From: Saccharothrix obliqua
GTDB lineage: Bacteria; Actinomycetota; Actinomycetes; Mycobacteriales; Pseudonocardiaceae
Length of the DNA: 64,000 nucleotides
Direction: 5' to 3'
Assembly (NCBI RefSeq): GCF_019375475.1
Contig: NZ_JAHXGQ010000001.1
Coordinates: 1,178,001 to 1,242,000 of the forward strand
The notes under the pieces were generated by a model. It was not told where the DNA came from. It was given only the letters and a program-made list of their open reading frames with translations, and did no database searches. The position numbers were made by a program, and so were the translations under genes. This document shows, piece after piece, positions 24,552 to 34,761 of this stretch (within the stretch, counting starts at the first letter, position 1; the number at the start of each line of letters is the position of its first letter).

Positions 24552-26081
24552 TCAAGGGGTCGCGGCGGTCTGCTCCGGTGACACGCGTCCCTTGTGCCGC
24601 AACGAGAGCAGGCCGCCGACGACCAGCGTCACCAACACGCCCAACGGGGTGTACCACGGATAGGCGAGCGGTTTCGCGCTCGTCGTGGTGGAGAAGTCGA
24701 GCACGGGCGAAGTGCCCGCGAACTTCACACCGAGGATCACGAACGCCATGACCGCCACGGTCACCACGAACGCCACCACCGCGTCCGCTTGCGCCGCGCG
24801 CCGGAACAGCAGGCCCAGGAGGAACGCGCCGAGCAGCGCGCCGTAGGTGAACCCGGCGATCGACAACCCCTGCTCGACGATCGGGTTGCCGCGCTTGGCC
24901 AACGACGCGAACAACCCGGCGCACACGATCAGCAGGCCGGCCCACACGACCGTCCAGACGCGCCCCTGCCGCAACACCTCGCGCTCCGACAGCGGACGGC
25001 GCACCACGCGTTGGTAGACGTCCGTGACGGTGGACGACGCGAGCGCGCCGAGCGAGGAGCTGAGCGCGGCGGCGAGGATGCCGGCGATCACGAAGCCGGA
25101 CAGCCCGGACGGCATGTCCCGCACGATGAAACCGGCGAACAACTCGTCGCCGTTGGCCAGCCCGAGCCCCTTGACCGGGTCGAGACCGCCGTAGAACGCC
25201 CAGAGCATCACGCCGATGAACAGGAACAGGGCGAACTGGAGGAACACCACCACGCCGCTGGCGATCAACGCCTTCTGCGCCGCGCGCACGTCGCGGGTGG
25301 CCATCAACCGTTGCACGATCAGCTGATCCGCGCCGTGCGAGGCCATGGACAGCACCGCACCGCCGATGAACGCGGTGGCGATGGCGTAGGGCGACGTGAA
25401 CGGGCTCGCGGCGAGGTCCAAGAACTGGAACTTCCCGGCGTCGGCGGCGGAGGAGAACCAGCCCGTCGGCAGCCGCCCGGCCAGCACGACGATCACGACC
25501 GCCGCGCCGAGCACGTACCAGAGCATCTGGATGGCGTCGACCCACACGACCGCGCGAACACCGCCCAGGAAGCTGTACACGACCATGGCGAGGCCGAGGA
25601 CGACGATGATCGCCCAGTAGGAGGCGTCCACGCCGTACGCGGCCAGCACCACCTTCACCGGGATCGCGGTGGCGAACAGCCGCAGGCCGTCCGCGAGCAG
25701 CCGGGTCACCAGGAACGTGACGGACGCGGTGCTCCGGAGCCCGTCGCCGAACCGCGTGCCGAGGAACCCGTACGCGGTGACCAGGTTCCCCGCGATGTAC
25801 TTGGGCAGCAGCACGAACGACACCACGATCCGGCCGAGCAGGTAGCCGACGGCCAGCGACAGGAACGTCATCGTCCCGCCGTACGCGACGGTCGGCACGG
25901 ACAGCACGGTCAGCGTCGACGTCTCGGCGGACACCACGGACACGCACACGACCCACCACGAGATGCGCCGCTCGCTGACGAAGTAGTCCGCGGCGGACCG
26001 CTGCCGGCCGCCGATCCACACCCCCAGCAACGGCATTCCCACCAGGAAAACCACGATGATGGCGACATCAGGTGCGCGCAC
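24552..26081 (-). CDS. Sodium:solute symporter (SSS family)
   Basis: This 509-residue transporter has about 13 hydrophobic segments and SSS-family features: DYFVSERRISWW after the first helix, AETSTLTVLSVPTVAYGG in the region of the unwound helix, and the sodium-site helix AGILAAALSSSLGALASSTVTD. Solutes of this family include sugars, amino acids, sialic acid and nucleosides. Its start overlaps the end of anmK by 14 bp, so it is translated with that kinase. Import of 1,6-anhydro-MurNAc or a related cell-wall sugar is therefore a reasonable inference. Confidence 0.88.
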   Translation of the reverse strand: MRAPDVAIIVVFLVGMPLLGVWIGGRQRSAADYFVSERRISWWVVCVSVVSAETSTLTVLSVPTVAYGGTMTFLSLAVGYLLGRIVVSFVLLPKYIAGNLVTAYGFLGTRFGDGLRSTASVTFLVTRLLADGLRLFATAIPVKVVLAAYGVDASYWAIIVVLGLAMVVYSFLGGVRAVVWVDAIQMLWYVLGAAVVIVVLAGRLPTGWFSSAADAGKFQFLDLAASPFTSPYAIATAFIGGAVLSMASHGADQLIVQRLMATRDVRAAQKALIASGVVVFLQFALFLFIGVMLWAFYGGLDPVKGLGLANGDELFAGFIVRDMPSGLSGFVIAGILAAALSSSLGALASSTVTDVYQRVVRRPLSEREVLRQGRVWTVVWAGLLIVCAGLFASLAKRGNPIVEQGLSIAGFTYGALLGAFLLGLLFRRAAQADAVVAFVVTVAVMAFVILGVKFAGTSPVLDFSTTTSAKPLAYPWYTPLGVLVTLVVGGLLSLRHKGRVSPEQTAATP

Positions 26082-27189
26082 GGTCTCCTCCGATTCTGAG
26101 CCCGGTGACAGGGGTGTCCGCAGGGTCGGGCAGGCGCAGGGGGCCTCGGCCGGGCGTGAGCGAACCGAGCAGTCGCGGACCGGACGCGCCGGTCGCGGTG
26201 GGCACGTTCGCGGGCAGCCCGTGCCAGGCCAGGAAGCCGAGCAGGGCCGCGAGGTAGCCCTCCTTGGCGTCGGCGGGCAGGCCGTGCTCGTCGCTGGTGC
26301 GCAGGTTCACCCTGGTCCGCAGGGCGTCCACCAGGACGGGGTTGCGCATCCCGCCGCCGGAGCCGAGCACGGCGGGCGCGTCGGCGCACTCGGCCGCGAT
26401 GGTGCGCGCGGTGAGTTCGACGAGGGTGGCGAGGAGGTCTTCGGCGGGCAGCACCAGCCCGTCCGCGACGCGGTCGAGGTAGGCGCGGTTGAAGTGCTCC
26501 TTGCCGGTGGACTTCGGCGCGGGCCGCGCGTAGTACGGGTCGGCCAGCAGGCGGTCGAGGAGTTCGGCGTGGACGCGGCCACGGGCGGCGAACTCCCCGT
26601 CGGTGTCGTGGGTGCGCAGCCCGTTGGACAGGGCGGTCATCGCGGCGTCCATGAGCGCGTTGCCCGGACCGGTGTCGTAGGCGATCACACGGTCGGGTGT
26701 TCTTCGGGTGATGTTGGCGATGCCGCCGATGTTGAGCGCGACGGTGCCCGGTTCGGGCAGCCCGGCCAGCCAGAGCGCGTCGAGGGTGCTCGCGAGCGGC
26801 GCGCCGTGCCCGCCGGCGGCGACGTCGCGGACCCGGAAGTCGGCGACCACCGGCAGTCCGGTCGCCTCGGCGATCCAGGCCGGCTGGCCGAGTTGCAGGG
26901 TGCCGAGGCAGCGGCCGTCCTCGACGTGGTGGTGAGCGGTCTGGCCCAGCGAGGCGACCAGGTCGGCGGCGTGCGGCCGGGCGGCTTCGGCGAACAGCTG
27001 CCCCAGGCGGGTGTCCAGCACGCACAGGGCGGCCGGGGAGGTGGGTGGTTCGCGGAGGTCCGGGGGGAACGGGACCTCGGTGTGCGTCACCGGCGTCAGG
27101 ACGATGACGCCGTCGTGCAGCTCGAAGTCGCCGACGGCCACGTCGACGGCGTCCATGGACGTGCCGGAGATGAGCCCGATCACCCTCAC
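26068..27189 (-). CDS. anmK: Anhydro-N-acetylmuramic acid kinase
   Basis: This 373-residue kinase opens the 1,6-anhydro ring of anhydroMurNAc and phosphorylates it to MurNAc-6-phosphate in cell-wall recycling. Motifs are the N-terminal RVIGLISGTSMDAVDVAVG, NIGGIANITRR and AYDTGPGNALMDA, which carry the phosphate loops and catalytic Asp region, and the C-terminal GSGGGMRNPVLVDALR. The GTG at 27189 places the start one codon before the conserved VIGL. It is divergent from ftsY (114 bp) and overlaps the downstream symporter gene. No murQ is seen in the window. Confidence 0.92.
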   Translation of the reverse strand: MRVIGLISGTSMDAVDVAVGDFELHDGVIVLTPVTHTEVPFPPDLREPPTSPAALCVLDTRLGQLFAEAARPHAADLVASLGQTAHHHVEDGRCLGTLQLGQPAWIAEATGLPVVADFRVRDVAAGGHGAPLASTLDALWLAGLPEPGTVALNIGGIANITRRTPDRVIAYDTGPGNALMDAAMTALSNGLRTHDTDGEFAARGRVHAELLDRLLADPYYARPAPKSTGKEHFNRAYLDRVADGLVLPAEDLLATLVELTARTIAAECADAPAVLGSGGGMRNPVLVDALRTRVNLRTSDEHGLPADAKEGYLAALLGFLAWHGLPANVPTATGASGPRLLGSLTPGRGPLRLPDPADTPVTGLRIGGDRART

Positions 27190-27303
27190 GCACTGTGTCC
27201 TATTCCACACTGCCCGCAGGCGCAAGGGTCTCTGTTGAGAAGTTGCCGGATGTCGACCTGGTTCGTTGGAGGGTCACCGGTCGGGGCGTGGGAGGATTGC
27301 GCG

Positions 27304-28749
27304 GTGTCCACCACGCTCTTGATCTGGATCGTCGTCGTCGTCGCGGCGCTGCTCGCGGTCGCCCTCGTCGCGGGCGTCGTGCTCAGCAAGCGCAGGCGCA
27401 TCAGCCTGACCGAACCCGAGCGGGAAGGGATCGAGAAGCCCAAGGGCTACCAGGCGGGGGGCGGGGTCACCTTCGCACCGCCGACGCGCCCGGCGGAACC
27501 GGTGGACGGCGGCGTCGCGGCCCCGAAGCCGGAGGTGGTCGAGCCGAAGGCCGAGCCGAAGCCGACCGCCGAGCCCGAGGCCGCGCCGACGCCGGTCGAG
27601 CCGACTCCTGAGCCGACGCCTGAACCGACGGCCAAGCCCGAGCCGACCGCGAAGCCCGAGCCGACGGTGAAGCCCGAGCCCGAGCCCGTCCGCCACCCGG
27701 TCGCGGACCGGACCGAGGTGGACGGCCAGCCCGGTGTCGGTGACGACGCCGCCGTGCCCAGGGACTCCGTCAAGCGCGGGTTCGTGGACGTGCCGCTGCC
27801 CGAGGAGTCCTCGGAGATCGAGGAGATCGAGCCCACGACGGGCCGGTTGGAGCGGCTGCGGGGCAAGCTCGCCCGGTCGCGGTCGACCTTCGGCCAGGGG
27901 CTGCTGGGGCTGCTCGGCGCGGGCGACCTGGACGAGGACTCGTGGACCGACGTCGAGGACACGCTGCTGCTGGCGGACCTCGGCGCGGCGGTCACCGACC
28001 AGGTCGTGACCGCCCTGCGGGAGCGGATCGCGGCGCGGGGCATCCGCTCGGCCGACGACGCGCGGTCGCTGCTGAAGGAGGTCCTGGTCGAGGCGCTGCA
28101 CCCGGAGATGGACCGCGCCGTGCACGCCGTGCCGCACGGCGGCAAGCCGGCCGTGGTGCTGGTCGTCGGCGTCAACGGCGTCGGCAAGACGACCACCACG
28201 GGCAAGCTCGCCCGGGTGCTGGTGGCCGACGGCCGCACCGTGCTGCTGGGCGCGGCGGACACGTTCCGCGCCGCGGCGGCCGACCAACTGGAGACGTGGG
28301 GCTCGCGCGTCGGCGCGACCACCGTGCGCGGCGCGGAGGGCGCGGACCCGGCGTCGGTCGCGTTCGAGGCCGTGAAGAGCGGTGTCGCGGCGGGCGTCGA
28401 CACGGTGCTGGTCGACACGGCGGGCCGGCTGCACACCAAGACCGGCCTGATGGACGAGCTGGGCAAGGTCAAGCGGGTCGTGGAGAAGCAGGCCGCGGTG
28501 GACGAGGTGCTGCTCGTCCTGGACGCCACCACGGGCCAGAACGGCCTGACCCAGGCGCGCGTGTTCGCCGAGGTGGTGGACGTGACCGGGATCGTGCTGA
28601 CCAAGCTGGACGGCACCGCCAAGGGCGGCATCGTGTTCCAGGTCCAGCGCGAGCTGGGCGTGCCGGTGAAGCTGGTCGGGCTGGGCGAGGGCGCGGACCA
28701 CCTGGCGCCGTTCGAGCCCGAGGCGTTCGTGGACGCCCTGCTCGGCTGA
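27304..28749 (+). CDS. ftsY: Signal recognition particle receptor FtsY
   Basis: This 481-residue SRP receptor GTPase docks ribosome-SRP complexes to the membrane translocon. It has an N-terminal transmembrane anchor (TLLIWIVVVVAALLAVALVAG), a Pro/Glu/Lys/Thr repeat linker at about 65-135 (EPTPEPTPEPTAKPEPT), then NG domains with GVNGVGKTTTTGKL near residue 289, DTFRAAAADQLE, DTAGRLHTK and TKLDGTAKGG. The GTG start puts the anchor at the extreme N-terminus. Its partner ffh lies about 14 kb away at 42.4 kb. Confidence 0.96.
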   Translation: MSTTLLIWIVVVVAALLAVALVAGVVLSKRRRISLTEPEREGIEKPKGYQAGGGVTFAPPTRPAEPVDGGVAAPKPEVVEPKAEPKPTAEPEAAPTPVEPTPEPTPEPTAKPEPTAKPEPTVKPEPEPVRHPVADRTEVDGQPGVGDDAAVPRDSVKRGFVDVPLPEESSEIEEIEPTTGRLERLRGKLARSRSTFGQGLLGLLGAGDLDEDSWTDVEDTLLLADLGAAVTDQVVTALRERIAARGIRSADDARSLLKEVLVEALHPEMDRAVHAVPHGGKPAVVLVVGVNGVGKTTTTGKLARVLVADGRTVLLGAADTFRAAAADQLETWGSRVGATTVRGAEGADPASVAFEAVKSGVAAGVDTVLVDTAGRLHTKTGLMDELGKVKRVVEKQAAVDEVLLVLDATTGQNGLTQARVFAEVVDVTGIVLTKLDGTAKGGIVFQVQRELGVPVKLVGLGEGADHLAPFEPEAFVDALLG

Positions 28750-28758
28750 GCACCCCGG

Positions 28759-29136
28759 TCAGGGGGAGCAGCGGTGCCAGCACTCCTTGACCTGCCCGAA
28801 CTCGGGCGTCACGTGGTAGTGCAGCGGCGGCAGGGCCGACCACACGACGTGGGCGGGCGGTGCGGGCGGCGGCTGCCGCCGGGGCGTCGCCCGGCGCACC
28901 ACGCCGCGGGCCGGTTCCCGCCACCCGGCGCGGTTGGTCGCCCGCACCCGCGCGCCGGGGTAGGCCCGGCGGTAGTCGGAGATCAGCTCCACCAGCCACC
29001 GCACGCGGTCCGCCGGCTCGGCGGTCGGCACGGGGTCGAGTTCGGCGCCGTCGCTCCACCTGCCGACCACCTGCCGGTCGTCCCAGTGCAGGGTCAGCGT
29101 GCGCCCTTCATGCGTCGTTCCCACGGCGGAGATCAT
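28759..29136 (-). CDS. Hypothetical protein
   Basis: This 125-residue protein is of unknown function. Segments include LTLHWDDRQVVGRWSDGAE and RWLVELISDYRRAYPGARV, then a Pro/Arg-rich linker and the C-terminal LHYHVTPEFGQVKECWHRCSP with two cysteines. It is convergent with ftsY (9-bp gap) and ends the minus-strand pair downstream of the IclR gene. The ATG at 29136 is chosen over a long upstream extension of Arg/Gly low complexity. Confidence 0.6.
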   Translation of the reverse strand: MISAVGTTHEGRTLTLHWDDRQVVGRWSDGAELDPVPTAEPADRVRWLVELISDYRRAYPGARVRATNRAGWREPARGVVRRATPRRQPPPAPPAHVVWSALPPLHYHVTPEFGQVKECWHRCSP

Positions 29137-29171
29137 CGCGTGCCCGCGCACGGGCGGTCGGGCCGGGTGCG

Positions 29172-29933
29172 TCACGCCGAAGCGGCGTGCGCGGACAGCT
29201 CCCGCGCGGCGGCCAGCACCTCGGGGACGATCCGCTCGACGGTCTCCGGCGTGAGCCTGCCCTCCGGCCCGGACACCGACACCGCCGCCGGTGCGGGCCC
29301 GCCGGTCAGCGGCGCGGCGACGCACCGCACGCCGAGTTCCTGCTCGCTCTCGTCCAGCGCGTAACCCCGCGCGGCGATCCGGTCCAGCGCCGCCAGCAGC
29401 TCGGCGGCGTCGGTGATGGTGTTGGCGGTGAACGGGGGCAGCCCGGTGCGCCGGAGCAGCGCCCGCACGTCGTCACGCGGCAGTTGCGCCAGGATCGCCT
29501 TGCCCACGCCCGTGCCGTGCGGGAGCACCCGTCTGCCGACTTCGGTGAACATGCGCATGGAGTGCCGTGACGGCACCTGCGCCACGTAGACCACCTCGTC
29601 GCCGTCCAGCACGGCCAGGTTCGCGGTCTCGCCCACCTGGTCCACCAGGCGTGCCAGGAACGGCCGCGCCCACGTGCCGAACTGCCGGGACGCCCCGTCG
29701 CCGAGCCTGATCAGGCGCGAGCCGAGCGCGTAGCGGCGGTTGCTGTTCTGCCGCACGTACCCGAGCGTGACGAGGGTGCGGATGAGCCGGTGGATGGTCG
29801 GCAGCGGCAGGCCGGTGGTGGCGGCCAGCTCGGACAGACCCGCCTCGCCGCCCGCGTCGGCCAGGCTCTCCAGCAGGCCGAAGGCGCGTTGCAGGGACTG
29901 CACGCCCGTGGACTCCCGTGCCATCCCGACCAC
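29172..29933 (-). CDS. IclR-family transcriptional regulator
   Basis: This 253-residue IclR regulator has an N-terminal winged helix (QSLQRAFGLLESLADAG, LPLPTIHRLIRTLVTLGYVRQ) and a C-terminal effector domain (ETANLAVLDGDEVVYVAQVPS, GTGVGKAILAQLP, YALDESEQELGVRCVAAPL). The sequence is of the AllR-like type that controls glyoxylate or allantoin metabolism. It is divergent from malate synthase with a 72-bp spacer carrying a 15-bp palindrome, so it probably represses or controls that gene. A second start (MARESTG) three codons in is equally likely. Confidence 0.9.
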   Translation of the reverse strand: MVGMARESTGVQSLQRAFGLLESLADAGGEAGLSELAATTGLPLPTIHRLIRTLVTLGYVRQNSNRRYALGSRLIRLGDGASRQFGTWARPFLARLVDQVGETANLAVLDGDEVVYVAQVPSRHSMRMFTEVGRRVLPHGTGVGKAILAQLPRDDVRALLRRTGLPPFTANTITDAAELLAALDRIAARGYALDESEQELGVRCVAAPLTGGPAPAAVSVSGPEGRLTPETVERIVPEVLAAARELSAHAASA

Positions 29934-29943
29934 CCCTTTGCCG

Positions 29944-29958
29944 TTCCGCGCAGCGGAA
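29944..29958. promoter_or_regulatory. Palindrome, candidate IclR operator
   Basis: TTCCGCGCAGCGGAA has perfect 6-bp arms (TTCCGC/GCGGAA) around a 3-base centre. It lies 10 bp upstream of the iclR start and 47 bp upstream of aceB, between the divergent genes. Fifteen-bp palindromes of this shape are typical IclR-family operators. Confidence 0.65.
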
Positions 29959-30005
29959 ACTATAGTCCGCTAGGTAGAAGTCGCCGCAAGGGAGGGTGGG
30001 TTCCC

Positions 30006-31535
<1,530 letters not shown>

Positions 31536-31595
31536 GGCGTAACGGCTTGCGGGCCGTGGGCGACCAACGGGCGACGACCACCCGTCGGAGGTCCC

Positions 31596-34205
31596 ATGTT
31601 CGCCGATCGCCTGGAGAGCGCGCGGCAGGCGCTCGCCGCGGGGAACCACGACCAGGCCGTGCTGATCGTCGGCGGGGCACTGGTCGAAGCACGTCTCCGG
31701 GCCGGGCGCGGCGACCACGACGCCCTGGCGTGGGCGATGGTCCTGACCGGTGAGCTGGACGACCTCACCGAGGACGTGCTGCCGCCCGCCGAGCGGACCG
31801 GGCCGTGGGAGGCGTTGCGGTTGCTGGCGAAGCGGGCCGGCGCGCGCCCGGCGGAACTCGGCGCGGCACTGCGGCTGGCCGCGTTGCACGTGCGGGCCGA
31901 CCGGGCGGACGCCGCCGCGCGTGACGCCGAGCTGGTCCTGGACCTGTTGCCGCACAACGGGTGTGTCCGCGGTGACGGGTTCGAGGTGGCCGGGCCGCGG
32001 CCGGACGCCGTGCACGACGTGCTGGCCGCCGTCGCCGACCTGCTGCACCACCGGCACGGGAAACTGGTCGAGACCGAGGCGTTGGCCCACCGGATGGCGG
32101 AGGCGTTCCCGGACGCCCCGACGGCGTGGCACCTCCTCGGCCACGCCGCGGCCCGGCAGGAGCACCACGAGGAGGCGGCCCGCGCGTTCACGCGCCTCAC
32201 CGAACTCGCGCCCGGACCCGGCGCGTTGATGGACCTGGGTCGCGCACTGCACGCCCTGGGCCGCGTGGACGAGGCGTTGGCCGTCGTCGGCGACGCCATC
32301 GCCCGCCGGCCCGACGACCTCCACTACCGGTACGCCCGCGCCCGGCTGCTGATCGCCGCGGGTCGGCCGGACGCGGCGTTGGCGGACCTGGACGCCGTGG
32401 TGGAGCACGCGGGCGCGGCGCGGGACCTCGCCGACCACGCCCGGATCACGCGCCTGCACGTGCTGCTGGACGCCGGTCGCGCCGCCGAGGCGCGGACCGC
32501 CGCGCTGGCCGTCGCCGCCACCGCCGACCCGCCGGCCGCGGGCGCGGCACACGCCGTGCTCGGCGAGATCGCCTTCGCGGAGGGCGATTTCACCGCCGCC
32601 GCCCACCACTTCGGCGCGCAGCTCGACCGGCACGCGTCCGCCTCGGCCCGGCTGGCGCGGGCCGCCGCGTTCGAGGCGGCCGGGCGGCTGGACGACGCGA
32701 TCGCCGACCTGGACGCCCTCGCCACGCGGGACGGCGACGCCGAAGCCGCCGTGCGCGCGCTCACCCGGCTCGCCGACCGCCACCCCGGTCACGCGGCGGT
32801 GCGCGCGGCGCTCGGCCACGCGCTGCCGGCGGCGCGGCGGCCGGGCACGGCGGACCCGGTGCCCGACACCCCCGGCCCCGACGCGCATTTCCAGGCCGCG
32901 TACGCGGAAGCGGTCGCGATGGCGTTGGCGGAGGACCACCACACGGCGGCGCTGGAACTGGTCGAGCGGTTCCGGGCGTCGCGGCGGGTGGCGGGCGGGG
33001 AGCCCGTGTCGACGTTGTCGGGCGCGGAGATCCACGCGTTGCTCGCCGAGGACGGCCACTGCGTGCTGGCGGAGTTCTTCGTCGCCGAGGACCGGACGCT
33101 GTTGTTCGTGATGACGCCGGACGACCCGGTACCCGAGGTGTACGCGTGGGACCTGGCCGCCGCCGACCTCGCCGACCTCGTCGGGCGCTTCTTCGACGGC
33201 CCGGTGCGGGCCATGGACGACGTCGGGTTCGCGGAGGCGTTCGGCGCGTTGGTGGAGCCGATCGCCGAGCACTGCGCGCCCGGTGACGTCGTGCTGCTCG
33301 TGCCGCACGGGCCGTTGCACCGCGTTCCGCTGCACGCGTTGATGTCGGCGCGCAACCCGGTGTGCCACGTGCCGAGCGCGTCGTCGCTGCGGTGCCGGCG
33401 ACAGGCGCCGGACCGGCGGTGGCGGAGCGCGGTGGTGTTCGGCGACCCGCACGACGACCACACCCACGCCCGGTACGAGGCGGGTCTCGTGGCGGCGTTG
33501 TTCGGCGCGCGGCCCGCGGTGGGCGCGGCGGCGTCCCGGGAGGGGTTGCTGGCCGCCGTCGCCGGACCCGGGCCGGACCTGGTGCACCTGGCGTGCCGCG
33601 GCCGGTTCGCCGACGGGCGCGAGTTGGGCGCCGACGACCTCGACCGGCTCGGCCCGGTCGCGAACCTGGTGACGTTGAGCGCCACCCGCGCGGGCGACGA
33701 GTCGACCGGCCTGGTCCGGGCCGTGCTGCACGCGGGCGTGCCCTCGCTGGTGATGAGCCTGTGGGTGGTGGACCACCTGTCGACGGCGTTGCTGATGACC
33801 GACTTCTACGCGCGGGTGCGTGGCGGTGCGGACCTCGCGGTCGCGTTGCGCGACGCGCAGTCGGCGCTCGCGGCGACCACCGCGCGGGGTGTGGTGGCGT
33901 ACTGCGAGGCACGCCTGGCGCACGCCGACGACCCGGTCGCGGTGGCCGGGCTGCTGCTCGACCGGGCGGGCGCGGAGGCGGGCGCGGGCGACGTGGCCGC
34001 GGCGTTGGTGACGTGCGGGGAGGTCGGGCCGGTGCTCGCGGGAGCGCGTGGCGACCCGGCGCGGCGGCTGCGGTCCCGGGCCGCCCGGCTGCGTGCCGCG
34101 CTGGTGGTGAAAGCCGAATCGGTACCGCCCGTGGACTACGCCGCGCGCCCCTTCGCGCATCCCTACCATTGGGCGGCGTTCGTGCTCGTCGGTGATTGGC
34201 GGTGA
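31596..34205 (+). CDS. TPR-CHAT protein with substituted catalytic residues
   Basis: This 869-residue protein has an N-terminal alpha-helical TPR-like region (about 1-430) and a C-terminal CHAT domain (about 470-800), a caspase-like fold. CHAT landmarks include LAEFFVAEDRTLLFVMTP, VLLVPHGPLHRVPLHALM, LVTLSATRAGDESTGLVRA, SLVMSLWVVDHLSTALLM and ALRDAQSAL. The catalytic dyad appears lost: the usual HG histidine in HxAxHGxF is Arg668 (HLACRGRF) and the LSAC cysteine is Thr697 (LSATRAG). It is therefore probably a non-proteolytic scaffold or sensor. Its stop overlaps the start of the CBS/zinc-ribbon gene by 4 bp. Confidence 0.8.
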   Translation: MFADRLESARQALAAGNHDQAVLIVGGALVEARLRAGRGDHDALAWAMVLTGELDDLTEDVLPPAERTGPWEALRLLAKRAGARPAELGAALRLAALHVRADRADAAARDAELVLDLLPHNGCVRGDGFEVAGPRPDAVHDVLAAVADLLHHRHGKLVETEALAHRMAEAFPDAPTAWHLLGHAAARQEHHEEAARAFTRLTELAPGPGALMDLGRALHALGRVDEALAVVGDAIARRPDDLHYRYARARLLIAAGRPDAALADLDAVVEHAGAARDLADHARITRLHVLLDAGRAAEARTAALAVAATADPPAAGAAHAVLGEIAFAEGDFTAAAHHFGAQLDRHASASARLARAAAFEAAGRLDDAIADLDALATRDGDAEAAVRALTRLADRHPGHAAVRAALGHALPAARRPGTADPVPDTPGPDAHFQAAYAEAVAMALAEDHHTAALELVERFRASRRVAGGEPVSTLSGAEIHALLAEDGHCVLAEFFVAEDRTLLFVMTPDDPVPEVYAWDLAAADLADLVGRFFDGPVRAMDDVGFAEAFGALVEPIAEHCAPGDVVLLVPHGPLHRVPLHALMSARNPVCHVPSASSLRCRRQAPDRRWRSAVVFGDPHDDHTHARYEAGLVAALFGARPAVGAAASREGLLAAVAGPGPDLVHLACRGRFADGRELGADDLDRLGPVANLVTLSATRAGDESTGLVRAVLHAGVPSLVMSLWVVDHLSTALLMTDFYARVRGGADLAVALRDAQSALAATTARGVVAYCEARLAHADDPVAVAGLLLDRAGAEAGAGDVAAALVTCGEVGPVLAGARGDPARRLRSRAARLRAALVVKAESVPPVDYAARPFAHPYHWAAFVLVGDWR

Positions 34206-34747
34206 GGGCGGTGCGGTTGTCTTCGTTGACCAGGACCCACGTGGTGGTGCGGGACGACGTGGTGCTGCCGCAGGCCGAGGCCGCGCGCGAGCGGGTGCAC
34301 GCCGAGTTCATCGTGGTGGTCACCGCCGACGGCAACCCGCTGGGCGTGCTCGGCGAGCGGGAGCTGGACGAGCTGGGCGACCTCACCGGGACGCTGTCGT
34401 CCGTCGCGGACCGCTTCCCGGCGCTGGTGGTGGTCGGCGGCGATCCCGACGAGCTGACCGCGGCGGAACTGCTCGACCTCGCCGAGCTGCTGGGCCGGGA
34501 GGGGCTGCGGTCCGTGCTGGTGGAGCGGGACGACCAGCCGGTGGGCGTGGTGCCGCGCGCGGCGGTCGCCGCGGTCCTGCCGCTGGACCTGCTGGACGGG
34601 GTGGGCGTCGGCGACCCGGACGCGCCCGTGCCGCGCTACGTGTGCCGCAAGTGCGCGCCACCGTCGTTCCACCTGCCCCGTGCGGGTGGGCAGCCGCCGC
34701 ACTGCCGCCGCGTGCTCTTCCACGGCGCGATGGAAACGGACGCCTGA
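34202..34747 (+). CDS. CBS-like protein with C-terminal zinc ribbon
   Basis: This 181-residue protein has two repeats that look like CBS motifs (AEFIVVVTADGNPLGVLGE and GLRSVLVERDDQPVGVVPR), which usually bind adenosine nucleotides as a pair. A short C-terminal segment with CRKC and later PHC could form a zinc ribbon. Its GTG start lies inside the CHAT stop (GTGA overlap), so the two proteins are made together and may interact. The function is unknown; a nucleotide-responsive partner of the CHAT protein is inferred. It is convergent with uricase. Confidence 0.6.
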   Translation: MRAVRLSSLTRTHVVVRDDVVLPQAEAARERVHAEFIVVVTADGNPLGVLGERELDELGDLTGTLSSVADRFPALVVVGGDPDELTAAELLDLAELLGREGLRSVLVERDDQPVGVVPRAAVAAVLPLDLLDGVGVGDPDAPVPRYVCRKCAPPSFHLPRAGGQPPHCRRVLFHGAMETDA

Positions 34748-34761
34748 ACGCGGGCGTGCGC

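Noticed and set aside
27600..27700. Repeats in the ftsY linker
   Set aside because: They are coding Pro/Glu/Lys/Thr repeats typical of the actinobacterial FtsY linker, not a separate element.
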